In this document: in pieces, positions 13,115 through 22,232 of the stretch
Layout of the letters: each line of letters begins with the position of its first letter
Position numbering within the stretch: position 1 is the first letter of the stretch
Assembly (NCBI RefSeq): GCF_025972045.1
Contig: NZ_JAPDHX010000003.1
Coordinates: 186,001-250,000 of the forward strand
Source: Micropruina sonneratiae
GTDB lineage: Bacteria; Actinomycetota; Actinomycetes; Propionibacteriales; Propionibacteriaceae
Length of the DNA: 64,000 nt
Direction of reading: 5' to 3'
Made by a program: the position numbers and the translations under genes
The notes under the pieces: generated by a model
The model's database searches: none
Seen by the model: the letters and a program-made list of their open reading frames with translations, nothing else
What the model was told of the DNA's origin: nothing

Positions 13115-14578
13115 ATGACTCAGACTCCCGCACGCCTGCGTGTTGCGCCGTCGCCCACCGGAGACCCGCACGTCGGCACCGCCTACATGTCCCTGTTCAA
13201 CAAGGCCTACGCCGAGCACACCGGTGGGGCCTTCGTGCTGCGGATCGAGGACACCGACCGCGCGCGCTACGTCGCCGACTCCGAACGGCAGATCTTCGAC
13301 ACGCTGCGCTGGCTGGGCCTGCCCTGGGACGAGGGCCCGGACGTCGGGGGCCCCTACGCGCCGTACCGGCAGTCCGAGCGGCTGGACACCTACCGGCCCT
13401 TCGTGGAGCAGTTGATCGAGTCCGGTCACGCCTACCACTGCTGGTGCTCGCCCGAGCGGCTGGCGCAGCTGCGGGCCGAGCAGCAGGCGTCCAAGGCGCC
13501 GGTGACCGGCTACGACCGGCTCTGCTACGGCAAGACCCGCGACGAGCGTGCGGCCCTGCCCGGGTTCAGCCCCACCCCGGTGGTGCGGATGCTGATCCCC
13601 GACGACGCTCCGCTGCAGTTCACCGACGTGATCCGCGGCGAGGTGAGCGCGCCGCGCCCCGACGATCAGGTGATCCTCAAGGCCGACGGCTTTCCCACCT
13701 ACCACCTGGCCGTGGTGGTCGACGACCACCTGATGGGCATCACCCACGTCGTGCGCGGGGAGGAGTGGATCAGCTCGACGCCGAAGCACGTCCTGCTGTA
13801 CCGGTTCCTCGGCCTGACCCCGCCGGCGTTCGCGCACATGCCGCTGCTGCGCAACACCGACAAGTCGAAGATCTCCAAGCGGAAGAACCCGGCCGCCCGG
13901 CTGCTGTGGTTCCGCGAACAGGGCTACCTGCCCGAGGCGCTGCGCAACTTCCTGCAACTGCTGGCCTACCCGCCGGTCGGCGAATCCGAGAAGGCCACCT
14001 TCGAGGAGTTCGTGGCCGCGTTCGACTGGGCCAAGGTCAACACCGTCGGCCCCGTCTTCGACCTGAAGAAGCTGGACTGGCTCAACGGCGAGTACATCCG
14101 CTCGCTGAGCTCCGACGAACTCGCCGAGCGGATCGTCGAGCACCTGCGGTTCACCGGCGAGTGGGCCGAGCCCGACCCGGCGAAGGTCGATCTGCTGCGC
14201 CGCGCCACCCCGCTGATCCAGGAGCGGCTGGGGGTGCTGTCCGAGGCGCTGGGCAAGGTGGCCTTCCTGTTCACCACGGACGCCGACCTGGTGGTCGCTG
14301 ACGACGCCCGGGCCCAGCTCGGCGAGAACTCCGCCGAGGTGCTGGATGCCGCGATCGAGGCGCTGCAGGGACTGGACGCGTTCGACACCGCCTCGATCGA
14401 GGCGGCGCTGCGGGCGTCCCTGGTCGACGGACTCGGCCTGAAGCCGCGGTTCGCGTTCGGTCCGGTCCGCGTCGGCATCACCGGTTCGCGGGTGTCGCCG
14501 CCGCTGTTCGAGTCGATCGAACTGCTGGGCCGTGACTCGAGCCTCGCCCGGCTGCGGGCGCTGCGGGCCACGCTGTGA
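13115..14578 (+). CDS. gltX: Glutamyl-tRNA synthetase
   Basis: Class I synthetase, 487 residues. RVAPSPTGDPHVGTAYM carries the HIGH-like motif at the N terminus and KISKRK the KMSKS equivalent. The C-terminal helical anticodon-binding domain is complete. Because glnS is also present, this enzyme may be restricted to tRNA-Glu, or it may remain non-discriminating if GatCAB exists elsewhere. The window does not show which. ATG 13115 is the only start that gives the conserved N terminus. Confidence 0.97.
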   Translation: MTQTPARLRVAPSPTGDPHVGTAYMSLFNKAYAEHTGGAFVLRIEDTDRARYVADSERQIFDTLRWLGLPWDEGPDVGGPYAPYRQSERLDTYRPFVEQLIESGHAYHCWCSPERLAQLRAEQQASKAPVTGYDRLCYGKTRDERAALPGFSPTPVVRMLIPDDAPLQFTDVIRGEVSAPRPDDQVILKADGFPTYHLAVVVDDHLMGITHVVRGEEWISSTPKHVLLYRFLGLTPPAFAHMPLLRNTDKSKISKRKNPAARLLWFREQGYLPEALRNFLQLLAYPPVGESEKATFEEFVAAFDWAKVNTVGPVFDLKKLDWLNGEYIRSLSSDELAERIVEHLRFTGEWAEPDPAKVDLLRRATPLIQERLGVLSEALGKVAFLFTTDADLVVADDARAQLGENSAEVLDAAIEALQGLDAFDTASIEAALRASLVDGLGLKPRFAFGPVRVGITGSRVSPPLFESIELLGRDSSLARLRALRATL

Positions 14579-14591
14579 CGGCGGTGCCGCG

Positions 14592-15311
14592 ATGAGCGTC
14601 GTCGCGATCTTCGGCGGGCGCTCCGAGATCGGTCTCGAGATCGCCGGACGCCTGGCGTCCGGCAACACCGTCGTGCTCGCCTCCCGGGCCGGGGGCGAAC
14701 GGCCCGACGTGGCCGGCACCGACCGCGTGCTGCACTACGACTTCGATGCCGACGACGTCGCCGGCCAGGCCGCGGTCGTGGACGCCATCGAGGCCGAGGC
14801 CGGACCGATCGACATCGCGGTGCTCACCTTCGGCGTCCTCGGCGACCAGCGCAGGGCCGAGGCCGACGTGGACGAGGTGGTGCGCATTCTGCACACCGAC
14901 TTCGTCGCCCAGGCGGCACTGCTGACCACCTTCGCCGACCGGATGCGGGCCCGCGGAGCCGGAACCCTGGTGGCGTTCTCGTCGGTGGCTGGGCAGCGGG
15001 TGCGGCGGGCCAACTACGTGTACGGCTCGGCCAAGGCCGGGCTGGACGGTTTCGCCTCCGGCCTGGCCGACGCCCTGCACGGCAGCGGCGTCGACCTGAT
15101 CATCGCCCGGCCCGGCTTCGTGATCGGACGGATGACCGACGGCATGACGCCCGCGCCGTTCTCGTCCACCCCGGCGCAGGTCGCCGAGGCCGTGGTGAAG
15201 CGGATCACCGACGGCGGCCCGGTCGAGGTATGGATCCCGTGGCAGTTGCGGGCGCTGTTCTTCGTGGCGCGGTTCGTTCCCCGGGCGTTGTGGCGGCGGA
15301 TGCCGCGATGA
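14592..15311 (+). CDS. SDR oxidoreductase similar to DprE2
   Basis: 239-residue short-chain reductase. FGGRSEIGLEIA is the cofactor loop and GQRVRRANYVYGSAKAGLDGF closely matches the active-site region of mycobacterial DprE2 ([21 protein letters not shown]), which reduces decaprenyl-phospho-2-keto-arabinose during arabinan synthesis. No dprE1 or arabinosyltransferase lies nearby, so involvement in arabinan is only a hypothesis. It starts 13 bases after gltX and ends in an ATGA overlap with the next gene, so gltX, this gene and the next may form a transcription unit. Confidence 0.8.
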   Translation: MSVVAIFGGRSEIGLEIAGRLASGNTVVLASRAGGERPDVAGTDRVLHYDFDADDVAGQAAVVDAIEAEAGPIDIAVLTFGVLGDQRRAEADVDEVVRILHTDFVAQAALLTTFADRMRARGAGTLVAFSSVAGQRVRRANYVYGSAKAGLDGFASGLADALHGSGVDLIIARPGFVIGRMTDGMTPAPFSSTPAQVAEAVVKRITDGGPVEVWIPWQLRALFFVARFVPRALWRRMPR

Positions 15312-16231
15312 CCTGCTCGTTCGCCTGGGACGACGCGGGGCTGCCGGCCTGGGGCACGGCGCCCCGTGCATCGTTCTGGGTGGCGGTCGAGCAGAACGGG
15401 CCGTGGGGCAACAAGGCGTTCACCCAGTCCCGGCTAGACCCGGCCGTCGGTGGTGCGCTGGAGTCCGCGGCGCTGGACGCCGGGGGGCGGGCGCTGCTGA
15501 TCCGGCGTCCGGCCAGCCACGCCGACCAGCACGACCACCGACGCCGGCAGGTGTTCGTGGCCGGCGGGCTGGCCGGGACGCCGTGGCTGCTCGCCGGGTG
15601 GGTGGCCGAGCCCGAGCAGGTGCTCGACCTGCCGTTCGACGAGCTGGCGGGTGCCGATCCGGCCGACCTGGCCGGACGGATCGACTGGCTGCAGGAAGCC
15701 GCCGGGGGAGTGCTGCTGGTCTGCGCCAACGCCAAACGTGACCTGTGCTGCGCGCTGCGCGGGCGTCCGATCGCCCTGGAGTTGGAACGGGAGCACCCCG
15801 GCCGGGTCTGGGAATGCACCCACACCGGGGGGCACCGGTTTGCACCGACCGGGGTGGTGCTGCCCAACGGACAGTCGCTGGCCCGGCTCACCCACGAGGT
15901 GGCCGACGCCGCGCTGAAGGCCGCGGACGCCGGGTTGCTCGCCACCGACACGTTCGGCCCCAGGCACGACCGCGGCCGCGGGCACCTCGCTCCGGCCGAG
16001 GCGGTCGCCGAGGCGCACGTGCGGCAGCTCACCGGCGAGGCTCGCCCACACGCGCTGACCGCGCGCACGGCCGGGGACGCGATCGAGGTGATCCACGCCG
16101 ACGGACGCCGCTGGCAGGTGCAGGTGGAGTCGTTCGACCACCCCGAGCCGCTCCAGGAGTCGTGCGCCAAGGCGGCGGTCGCCGCCCATGCTTGGCGGGT
16201 CAGCGACTGCGTGGACGCGTCCGCCTGTTGA
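15308..16231 (+). CDS. Sucrase/ferredoxin-like (thioredoxin-fold Fe-S) protein
   Basis: 307 residues of the Suc_Fer-like family. Markers are LLVCANAKRDLCCALRGRPIA (two Cys groups) and WECTHTGGHRFAPTGVVLPNG, whose Cys and GGHRFA pattern marks thioredoxin-like [2Fe-2S] ferredoxins. An additional N-terminal Cys (TCSFAW) and a C-terminal SCAKAAV follow the family. The role is unknown; despite the name, sucrase activity is not established. The start ATG overlaps the preceding TGA by four bases (ATGA). Confidence 0.8.
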   Translation: MTCSFAWDDAGLPAWGTAPRASFWVAVEQNGPWGNKAFTQSRLDPAVGGALESAALDAGGRALLIRRPASHADQHDHRRRQVFVAGGLAGTPWLLAGWVAEPEQVLDLPFDELAGADPADLAGRIDWLQEAAGGVLLVCANAKRDLCCALRGRPIALELEREHPGRVWECTHTGGHRFAPTGVVLPNGQSLARLTHEVADAALKAADAGLLATDTFGPRHDRGRGHLAPAEAVAEAHVRQLTGEARPHALTARTAGDAIEVIHADGRRWQVQVESFDHPEPLQESCAKAAVAAHAWRVSDCVDASAC

Positions 16232-16301
16232 GCCGGGCATGGCCCGCTGGGAACCGCTGGTTGAGCGTGCCGGAAACCGTTGGCTGAGGGTGTCGAAACC
16301 C
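16227..16301. repeat. Short tandem GGTTGAG...AAACC repeats
   Basis: Two adjacent 23-base units (16256-16278 and 16279-16301) read GGTTGAGCGTGCCGGAAACC and GGCTGAGGGTGTCGAAACC in their cores, and a degenerate third precedes them at about 16227-16255. The ends GGTT and AACC are complementary, so each unit can form a weak hairpin. This resembles the small extragenic repeats seen in many actinobacterial genomes. It fills the spacer before the thiamine-binding gene. Confidence 0.55.
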
Positions 16302-16329
16302 TTGGCGGCGCTTCGCCTAGCCTGGCTGC

Positions 16330-16638
16330 ATGTTGTTTGCGTTCTCGGTGGCCCCTGCAACCTCCAGCGAACCGGACGGGTCGGTCAGCGAGGCCGTCGC
16401 GGCGGCGATCGCGGTCGTGCGGGCCAGCGGCCTGCCCAACGAGACCACCGCGATGTTCACCACCCTCGAGGGCGACTGGGACGAGTGCATGACCGTCATC
16501 AAACAGGCCTGCGAGGCGGTGCAGCGGTTCAGTCCGAGGGTGTCGCTGGTGCTCAAGGCCGACCTGCGGCCGGGCTTCGACGACCAACTGTCGGCCAAGG
16601 TCGAGCGCGTCGAGGAACGACTGAGCGGGCAGGCGTGA
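16330..16638 (+). CDS. MTH1187-family thiamine-binding protein
   Basis: A 102-residue ferredoxin-like alpha/beta protein beginning MLFAFSVAPATS, with the family's ETTAMFTTLEGDWDECMTVIKQ and VSLVLKADLRPG segments. Members bind thiamine or related pyrimidines as small tetramers and often assist thiamine transport. No TPP riboswitch is visible upstream. The stop overlaps the GTG of a truncated GNAT gene, so the two were once an operon. Confidence 0.85.
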   Translation: MLFAFSVAPATSSEPDGSVSEAVAAAIAVVRASGLPNETTAMFTTLEGDWDECMTVIKQACEAVQRFSPRVSLVLKADLRPGFDDQLSAKVERVEERLSGQA

Positions 16639-16694
16639 CGTTCAGGCTCCGTCCGGTCGAGCCCCGGGACGCCGACGACCTGGGCCGCGCAGCA
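16635..16694 (+). pseudogene. N-terminal stub of a GNAT acetyltransferase
   Basis: GTG at 16635, overlapping the preceding TGA (GTGA), begins VTFRLRPVEPRDADDLGRA, a typical GNAT N-terminal strand and first helix. The acetyltransferase sequence stops after about 19 codons where palindromic element copy B begins (16695). The open frame then continues only through the repeat to a stop at about 16746. The other 130 or so residues of a GNAT, including the acetyl-CoA loop, are absent. The gene seems to have been cut by the insertion of the repeat and loss of the rest. Confidence 0.65.
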
Positions 16695-16796
16695 CGATCT
16701 CGACATCGCCGACGGCTTTCGGGTTGGCCTCTTGCTTTCGGGTTGTGACGCGAAAGCAAGAGGCCTAGGCGAAAGCGGCCGGCGATGTCGAGATCG
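16695..16796. repeat. Nested palindromic element, copy B
   Basis: Outer arms 16695-16720 and 16771-16796 pair at 24 of 26 positions. A perfect 15-bp inner stem, 16726-16740 with 16751-16765, closes on the 10-base loop GGTTGTGACG. The segment GTTGTGACGCGAAAGCA closely matches the core of copy A (GTTGTGACACGAAAGCA). The arms are different in sequence from A and C, but the size (102 bp) and design are the same. It also separates the GNAT stub from the convergent ScyD-like gene. Confidence 0.8.
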
Positions 16797-16807
16797 GTTG
16801 CGCCGAA

Positions 16808-17947
16808 TCAGAGCCTGATCTTCAGCACCTGGCCCGCGTCCTTGGCGATGGCGCCGGTGGTCACGTAGGCGTTACCGCCGCGGATCGCGATGCCGTACGG
16901 CGCGAACAGGTCGCCGGCGACGGTGGTGTGGTCGGCCGGGGTGGTGCCGCTGGGCTTCACCTTCACCACCGAGCCCGTCGGGCCGGCCAGCAGACCGTTG
17001 TTGGCGAGCTGCACCACGTACAGGGTGCGGCCGTCGAAGGCGAGATCGGTGACGTTGGTCAGCCCGGTCGCGTACACCGTCGACTTGCCGGTGCGTGGAT
17101 CGACCCGGTAGATGTTCGCGCCGCCGACCGGGAAGGGGAAGCCGGTCAGTTCGCTGACGTACAGCGCCCCGTCCCAACCCCGGGTGGCCACCGAGGTGGG
17201 CACCGACTGCATCGGAACCTGCTGCCCGGCGAAGTCCACCAGGCGGCTGTCGTAGGCGGCCACCTGCTTGATCCGGCCGCGCTGGTTGACCGACAGCACC
17301 GTGTTGCCGCCGGCGTCGGTGACGAAGTACTTACCGCCTTCCAGCAGCATGCCGCTGGGGTTGCTGTCGGGGTCGGCGATCGGGTTGTTCGCGCCCTCCC
17401 AGGCGGCAAGGTCGGCGATGACCTGCAGCTTGCCGTTCCAGCCGACGCGGGACAGGGTGCCCATCTTCTGCGCGGCCGCCGGCAGTGCGGCACGGGCGTC
17501 CGGTGGGGCGCCGAGGCCGATCAGGACGGTCAGGCCGTTGCGGCCGAAGGCCACGTCGCTCGGACCGGACGCCGACTCGCCGGTGCCCTCACCGGCGATC
17601 GAGGGGAGGTTCTTCACGATCCGGAACTGCTTGCCCCTGCTGGTCACCATCGTGATCGCGCCGGAGGTGCCGAAACAGGAGTTTCCGCCCTCAGGAGAGG
17701 TGACACACGGTCCGCTGCCCCCCTCACCGGCCTCGGCGACGAGCAGGTCTCCCCAGGGCGTGAACGACAACTGCCGGGGGTTGTCCAGCCCGGTCGCGAA
17801 GACCACGGGCTCCTTCGGCCCCCCGGGACCCCCCTTGTGGCCGCCGCCGGCCATCGCTGAGGGCGCTCCCATGAGCGCCACTCCCAGCACTGCGGACGAT
17901 GCGATGGCGGCCAGTCGCAGGCCGCTCAAGCGCAGGTGCACCTTCAT
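16808..17947 (-). CDS. Secreted ScyD/ScyE-family beta-propeller protein
   Basis: 379 residues. The signal peptide is MKVHLRLSGLRLAAIASSAV onward with a likely cut after PSAMA. The mature part starts GGGHKGGPGGPKEPVVFATGL and is built of repeated blade-like units (GDLLVAEAGEGG, VTDAGGNTVLSV, LYVSELTGFPFP, LAFDGRTLYVVQ, GIAIRGGNAYVTTG), as in ScyD/ScyE-type NHL-like propellers. The extracellular role is unknown. ATG 17947 follows GGGGAGGAATCG. A frame open upstream to 18196 lacks a plausible secretion start. Confidence 0.8.
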   Translation of the reverse strand: MKVHLRLSGLRLAAIASSAVLGVALMGAPSAMAGGGHKGGPGGPKEPVVFATGLDNPRQLSFTPWGDLLVAEAGEGGSGPCVTSPEGGNSCFGTSGAITMVTSRGKQFRIVKNLPSIAGEGTGESASGPSDVAFGRNGLTVLIGLGAPPDARAALPAAAQKMGTLSRVGWNGKLQVIADLAAWEGANNPIADPDSNPSGMLLEGGKYFVTDAGGNTVLSVNQRGRIKQVAAYDSRLVDFAGQQVPMQSVPTSVATRGWDGALYVSELTGFPFPVGGANIYRVDPRTGKSTVYATGLTNVTDLAFDGRTLYVVQLANNGLLAGPTGSVVKVKPSGTTPADHTTVAGDLFAPYGIAIRGGNAYVTTGAIAKDAGQVLKIRL

Positions 17948-18174
17948 CCGATTCCTCCCCGGGTCGTGATGGACGGCGCCAGTCTGCTCGCGTGCGCGCC
18001 GCGCCGGTATCCCACTACGGGTGGGACAATTGCCCACCAGGTTTCTGGGGGGCGCCACGGCTCCGACGGTGCCGGGTCGGACGCGACCCCGGTCGGGCGG
18101 ACCGACGACGAGGGACGCGCCGGCCGTCGGCACCCGCGGGGCCGGGCTCGACACTCGTGCCGGCCGGTGAACTA

Positions 18175-21100
18175 ATGGGGGGTATGAGGTCATCACCGGT
18201 GCGGATCGTGACGGCCGCCGCCCTGTTCGACGGGCACGACGCGGCCATCACCGTGATTCGGCGCGTGCTGCAGTCGCGCGGCGCCGAGGTGATCCACCTG
18301 GGCCACGACCGCAGCGTCGAAGAGGTGGTCACCGCCGCGGTCGACGAGGACGCCGACGGGGTGGCGGTGTCGTCCTACCAGGGCGGACACCTGGAGTACT
18401 TCGGCTACCTCGTGGACCGGCTCGCCGAGCGGGGCTCGCCGGCGAAGGTGTTCGGCGGCGGCGGTGGAGTGATCGTCGCCGACGAGATCGCCGCCCTGGC
18501 CTCCCGGGGCGTGATGATCTACAGCCCGGCCGAGGGCCAGCGGCTGGGACTGACCGGCATGGCCGACGAGGTGATCGCCGCCTGCCGGGGGGTGCAGCGC
18601 AGCAAGCTGGACGCCGAACCGGCGGGCGCGTCGCTGCCGCGGACGATCACCCTGCTCGCGCAAGGGCGTCGGCTCGACCTGCCGGACGCCCGGCCGCCGG
18701 TGCTCGGTATCACCGGCACCGGAGGATCGGGCAAGTCGTCGCTGACCGACGAGTTGCTGTTACGGTTCCGCCGGCGCGCGCCGCACCTGCGGATCGCGGT
18801 CCTGGCGATCGATCCCACCGCCCGCCGCGGGGGAGCGCTGCTGGGCGACCGGATCCGGATGAATGCCCTGGGCGGGGTGTACTTCCGGTCGTTGGCCACC
18901 CGCGGGGCGCCCGGCGGCGTCCCGGTCGGACTGGACGAGATGATCGCCGCGTGCGGCGCGGCCGGGCACGACCTGGTGATCGTCGAAACCCCCGGCATGG
19001 GTCAGGGCGACGCGGCCATCGCCGACCATGCCGACCTGGTGCTGTACGTGATGACCCCCGAGTACGGCGCCGCCACCCAGTTGGAGAAGATCGCCGCCCT
19101 CGAGGTGGCCGACCTGGTGGCGATCAACAAGTTCGACCGCCGCGGCGCCGAGGACGCCCTGCGCGACGTCGCCAGGCAACTGATCCGTGCCCGGGGCGCC
19201 TTCGGGCAACGCTGGCAGGACCAGCCGGTGCTGGGCACGGTGGCCTCCCGGGTCAACGACGACGGCGTGAACCGGCTGTTCGACCGGCTGCTCGGCCTGT
19301 TGGCGGACGCCGGGGTCCCCGCTGGCCAGCCCGACGAGGCCTCGACGACGCCCGGCTCGTCGACCACGACGCCCGGGGAAACCGGTACGGGTGCCCCCGC
19401 CGCGCCGGCCGGCAGCCCGACGCAGTCGATCATTCCGCGGGGCCGCGAGCGCTATCTGGCCGAGGTCGCGGACGCCGTCCGCGACTACCACGCGCAGACC
19501 ACCGACCTGGTCGAGCAGGTCCGCCGGCACGACCATCTCGAGGCCGTCGCCGCGCTGCTGGACGACCCGGGCGTCCTGGCCGGGCACCGGGCGCCGCTAC
19601 CGCGGGCGGCCGCCGACCTGCTCGACGCCTGGCGTGCGGCCGGCGCCGACCCCGGGCCGATCGCCGAGACGCTGTCCGGGCTGTCGCTGCCCAAGGTAGC
19701 GGTGCCGTCCGACCCCGAAACAGGGGCGCTGGTGCGCTACCTGCGCGAGGAGAACCGTCCCGGGGCGTTCCCGTTCACCGCCGGCGTGTTCCCGCTGAAG
19801 CGGTCGGGGGAGCGGCCGACCAGGATGTTCGCCGGCGAGGGCGACCCGGCCCGCACCAACCGGCGCTTCCACCTGCTCGCCAAGGACCAGCCCTCGACCA
19901 GGCTGTCGACGGCGTTCGACTCGGTGACGCTGTACGGGCGCGACCCGGACCGCCGTCCCGACATCTACGGCAAGGTCGGCACCTCCGGGGTGTCCATCGC
20001 GACGCTCGACGACATGAAGGACACCTTCGCCGGCTTCGACCTGGCCGACCCGAAGACGTCGGTGTCGATGACCATCAACGGCCCCGCGCCCACCATCCTG
20101 GCGATGTTCTTCAACGCCGCCATCGATGCGGCCGGCGACCCCGAGGTGGTGCGGCGGGTGCGCGGCACCGTCCAGGCCGACATTCTCAAGGAGGACCAGG
20201 GCCAGAACACCTGCCTGTTCTCGACCGACTTCTCGCTGCGGGCGATGGCCGACGTGCAGGAGTGGTTCATCGAGCACGGGGTGAAGGGCTTCTACTCGGT
20301 GTCGATCTCGGGGTATCACATCGCCGAGGCCGGGGCGAACCCGATCACCCAGCTCGCGCTCACCCTGGCCAACGGCTTCACCTACGTCGAGGCCTACCTC
20401 GCGCGCGGCATGGCCATCGACGACTTCGCGCCCAACCTGTCGTTCTTCTTCTCCAACGGCATGGACGCCGAGTACTCGGTGATCGGACGCGTCGCTCGCC
20501 GCATCTGGGCCGTCGCGCTGCGCGAGAGGTACGGGGCGGGTGAGCGGGCGCAGAAGTTGAAGTATCACATCCAGACCTCGGGACGGTCGCTGCACGCCGC
20601 CGAGATGGAGTTCAACGACATCCGCACCACGCTGCAGGCACTGTGCGCCTTCTACGACAGCGCCAACAGCCTGCACACCAACGCCTATGACGAGGCGGTG
20701 ACGACCCCCTCGCCGGCGTCGGTGCGACGGGCACTGGCGATCCAGCTGATCATCGACGCCGAGTGGGGGCTGGCGGCGGTGGACAACCCGCTGCAGGGGT
20801 CGTACTTAATCGAGCAACTGACCGCGCTGGTGGAAGAGGCGGTGCTGGCCGAGTTCGACCGGCTGGCCGACCGGGGCGGCGTCCTCGGTGCGATGGAGAC
20901 CGGCTATCAGCGCGGGCTGATCCAGGACGAGTCGATGCTGTACGAGTCCCGCAAGCACGACGGGTCGATGCCGATCATCGGGGTCAACACGTTCCTGAAC
21001 CCGGACGCCGAGGCGTCCGCCCCGACGGTGCTGGCCCGCGGCACCACCGAGGAGAAGGAGTCGCAGTTGGCGAGGCTGGCCGACTTCCACGCCAGGCACG

Positions 21101-21258
21101 CCGCCGAGGCGCCGAAGGCCTTGGAACGCCTCAAGCGGGTCGCGCTGAGCGGCGGCAACGTGTTCGACGAGCTGATGCGGACGGTGCGGGTGGCGTCCCT
21201 CGGCCAGATCTCCGAGGCGTTCTTCGAGGTCGGCGGGCGGTACCGGCGCACCATGTGA
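18175..21258 (+). CDS. icmF: Fused isobutyryl-CoA mutase (IcmF)
   Basis: B12-dependent acyl-CoA mutase fused to its own G-protein chaperone, 1027 residues. The B12-binding domain is at about 1-140 (LFDGHDAAI, EVIHLGHDRSVEE, VSSYQGGH), the MeaB-like GTPase at about 175-380 with the P-loop TGTGGSGKSS, AINKFD as G4, a Thr/Pro/Gly-rich linker near 385-415, and the mutase barrel from about 530 to the end (KTSVSMTINGPAPTILAMFF, QTSGRSLHA). It rearranges isobutyryl-/n-butyryl-CoA or related acyl-CoAs; the exact substrate is not decidable here. The start could be ATG 18175 (weak GGTGA upstream) or ATG 18184. Confidence 0.93.
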   Translation: MGGMRSSPVRIVTAAALFDGHDAAITVIRRVLQSRGAEVIHLGHDRSVEEVVTAAVDEDADGVAVSSYQGGHLEYFGYLVDRLAERGSPAKVFGGGGGVIVADEIAALASRGVMIYSPAEGQRLGLTGMADEVIAACRGVQRSKLDAEPAGASLPRTITLLAQGRRLDLPDARPPVLGITGTGGSGKSSLTDELLLRFRRRAPHLRIAVLAIDPTARRGGALLGDRIRMNALGGVYFRSLATRGAPGGVPVGLDEMIAACGAAGHDLVIVETPGMGQGDAAIADHADLVLYVMTPEYGAATQLEKIAALEVADLVAINKFDRRGAEDALRDVARQLIRARGAFGQRWQDQPVLGTVASRVNDDGVNRLFDRLLGLLADAGVPAGQPDEASTTPGSSTTTPGETGTGAPAAPAGSPTQSIIPRGRERYLAEVADAVRDYHAQTTDLVEQVRRHDHLEAVAALLDDPGVLAGHRAPLPRAAADLLDAWRAAGADPGPIAETLSGLSLPKVAVPSDPETGALVRYLREENRPGAFPFTAGVFPLKRSGERPTRMFAGEGDPARTNRRFHLLAKDQPSTRLSTAFDSVTLYGRDPDRRPDIYGKVGTSGVSIATLDDMKDTFAGFDLADPKTSVSMTINGPAPTILAMFFNAAIDAAGDPEVVRRVRGTVQADILKEDQGQNTCLFSTDFSLRAMADVQEWFIEHGVKGFYSVSISGYHIAEAGANPITQLALTLANGFTYVEAYLARGMAIDDFAPNLSFFFSNGMDAEYSVIGRVARRIWAVALRERYGAGERAQKLKYHIQTSGRSLHAAEMEFNDIRTTLQALCAFYDSANSLHTNAYDEAVTTPSPASVRRALAIQLIIDAEWGLAAVDNPLQGSYLIEQLTALVEEAVLAEFDRLADRGGVLGAMETGYQRGLIQDESMLYESRKHDGSMPIIGVNTFLNPDAEASAPTVLARGTTEEKESQLARLADFHARHAAEAPKALERLKRVALSGGNVFDELMRTVRVASLGQISEAFFEVGGRYRRTM

Positions 21259-21453
21259 GCGTGCCGCGACCGGGGCCTGTCCGCGGGTCGTCGGGGACCG
21301 CTCCGGGAGTCGCCGGCAGGTGGGTGCGGATCGCCGGGGAGGGACCTTGCGCCGGGCCCGTCTCACCGACCACGGGGCGACGATCGGCAGCAGTTGGGCC
21401 TAGGCGATATGGGCAACGATCTGCTGCCGTAAAACCACCTGAAAGGAAGTCCC

Positions 21454-21677
21454 GTGCGCCCCACGTTCCGCAGTCCGTCGCCGGGTTGACGGCAGAGAAC
21501 GTACTGCTGGTGGACGCCGACGACGCCACCGTCGCCGCGATCAAGAAGCATCCCGCGTATCGAAGAAGATCAAGGCGGCCACCTCGGGCACGCTGGCCCG
21601 CTGGTCACGCCAGCTTCAAGCTCGACTACTACCGCGCCGTCGACATGGCGCAGCGACTGGCCAACGCCTACGCGTGA
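21454..21677 (+). pseudogene. Unrecognised coding remnant, perhaps a siderophore-binding protein
   Basis: From GTG 21454, soon broken by a TGA at about 21487, the readable pieces are AENVLLVDADDATVAAIKKH (to about 21550) and, after a likely frame slip, SFKLDYYRAVDMAQRLANAYA ending at TGA 21675-21677. They look like parts of a soluble protein. A siderophore substrate-binding protein would fit the Fes-like debris that follows, but the similarity is weak. The spacer 21259-21453 holds no recognisable gene. Confidence 0.35.
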
Positions 21678-21719
21678 CCGGTGCCCTGCAGCAGCGGAGC
21701 GCGGTCGCCGAGGCGGCCG

Positions 21720-22195
21720 CGCTTCCGCTGCGTCGTCCACCGACCCGGACCCGGGCCGCCGAGCTGGTTGCGCAGGCGTGCACCGTCGTGGCCGGCCACG
21801 AAGCCGGGCTCGGCTCAGCGCTGGAGCCGGAGCGGCTGATCGTCGCCGGGCAGAGCTACGGGGGTCTGGCCGCCGCGGGGTGGTCACCCGGCACCCCGAG
21901 GTGGCCGGGCGGGCGGTGGTGCAGTCGGGTTCGTTCTGGTTCCGCCGGGGCGGAGAACGGGATTTCGACTCGCCCGGCGACCTGACCCGCTCGCTGGTGG
22001 CCGGCGGGGCGGCCCGGCTGGCCGTCCAGGTCGGCACCGACGAGGGCGACATGGTGCCGCAGGCACGCTCGTTCACCGCCGCGGCCCGAGCCGCCGGACA
22101 TGTCGTCCACTACTACCGCGAATACCGCGGCGGCCATGACTACGCCTGGTGGTTGGTACCCGGCGCTGGCCGACGGGTTGACCGCCCTGGGCTGA
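21720..22195 (+). pseudogene. Enterochelin esterase (Fes-like) C-terminal remnant
   Basis: The C-terminal half of a ferric enterobactin/siderophore esterase is readable across two frames: RAAELVAQACTVVAGHEAG, LIVAGQSYGGLAAAG (the GxSxG nucleophile elbow), then after a shift near 21885 VVTRHPEVAGRAVVQSGSFW, VQVGTDEGDMVPQARSF and YREYRGGHDYAWW, where GGHD carries the catalytic His. After another slip near 22150 the end YPALADGLTALG is readable, with TGA at 22193-22195. The N-terminal half is missing. A siderophore utilisation gene has been lost here. Confidence 0.75.
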
Positions 22196-22232
22196 CTCGT
22201 CCGGGCCGGGTCATGTGCCAGGCTTGGCGGCT

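Noticed and set aside
16302-16329. TPP riboswitch before the thiamine-binding protein gene
   Set aside because: No CTGAGA/thi-box pattern is found; the spacer is short and filled with GGTTGAG-type repeats.
17948-18174. Cobalamin riboswitch before icmF
   Set aside because: The 227-base divergent spacer shows no B12-box-like sequence or the expected receptor stems; IcmF needs B12 but is not evidently controlled by it here.
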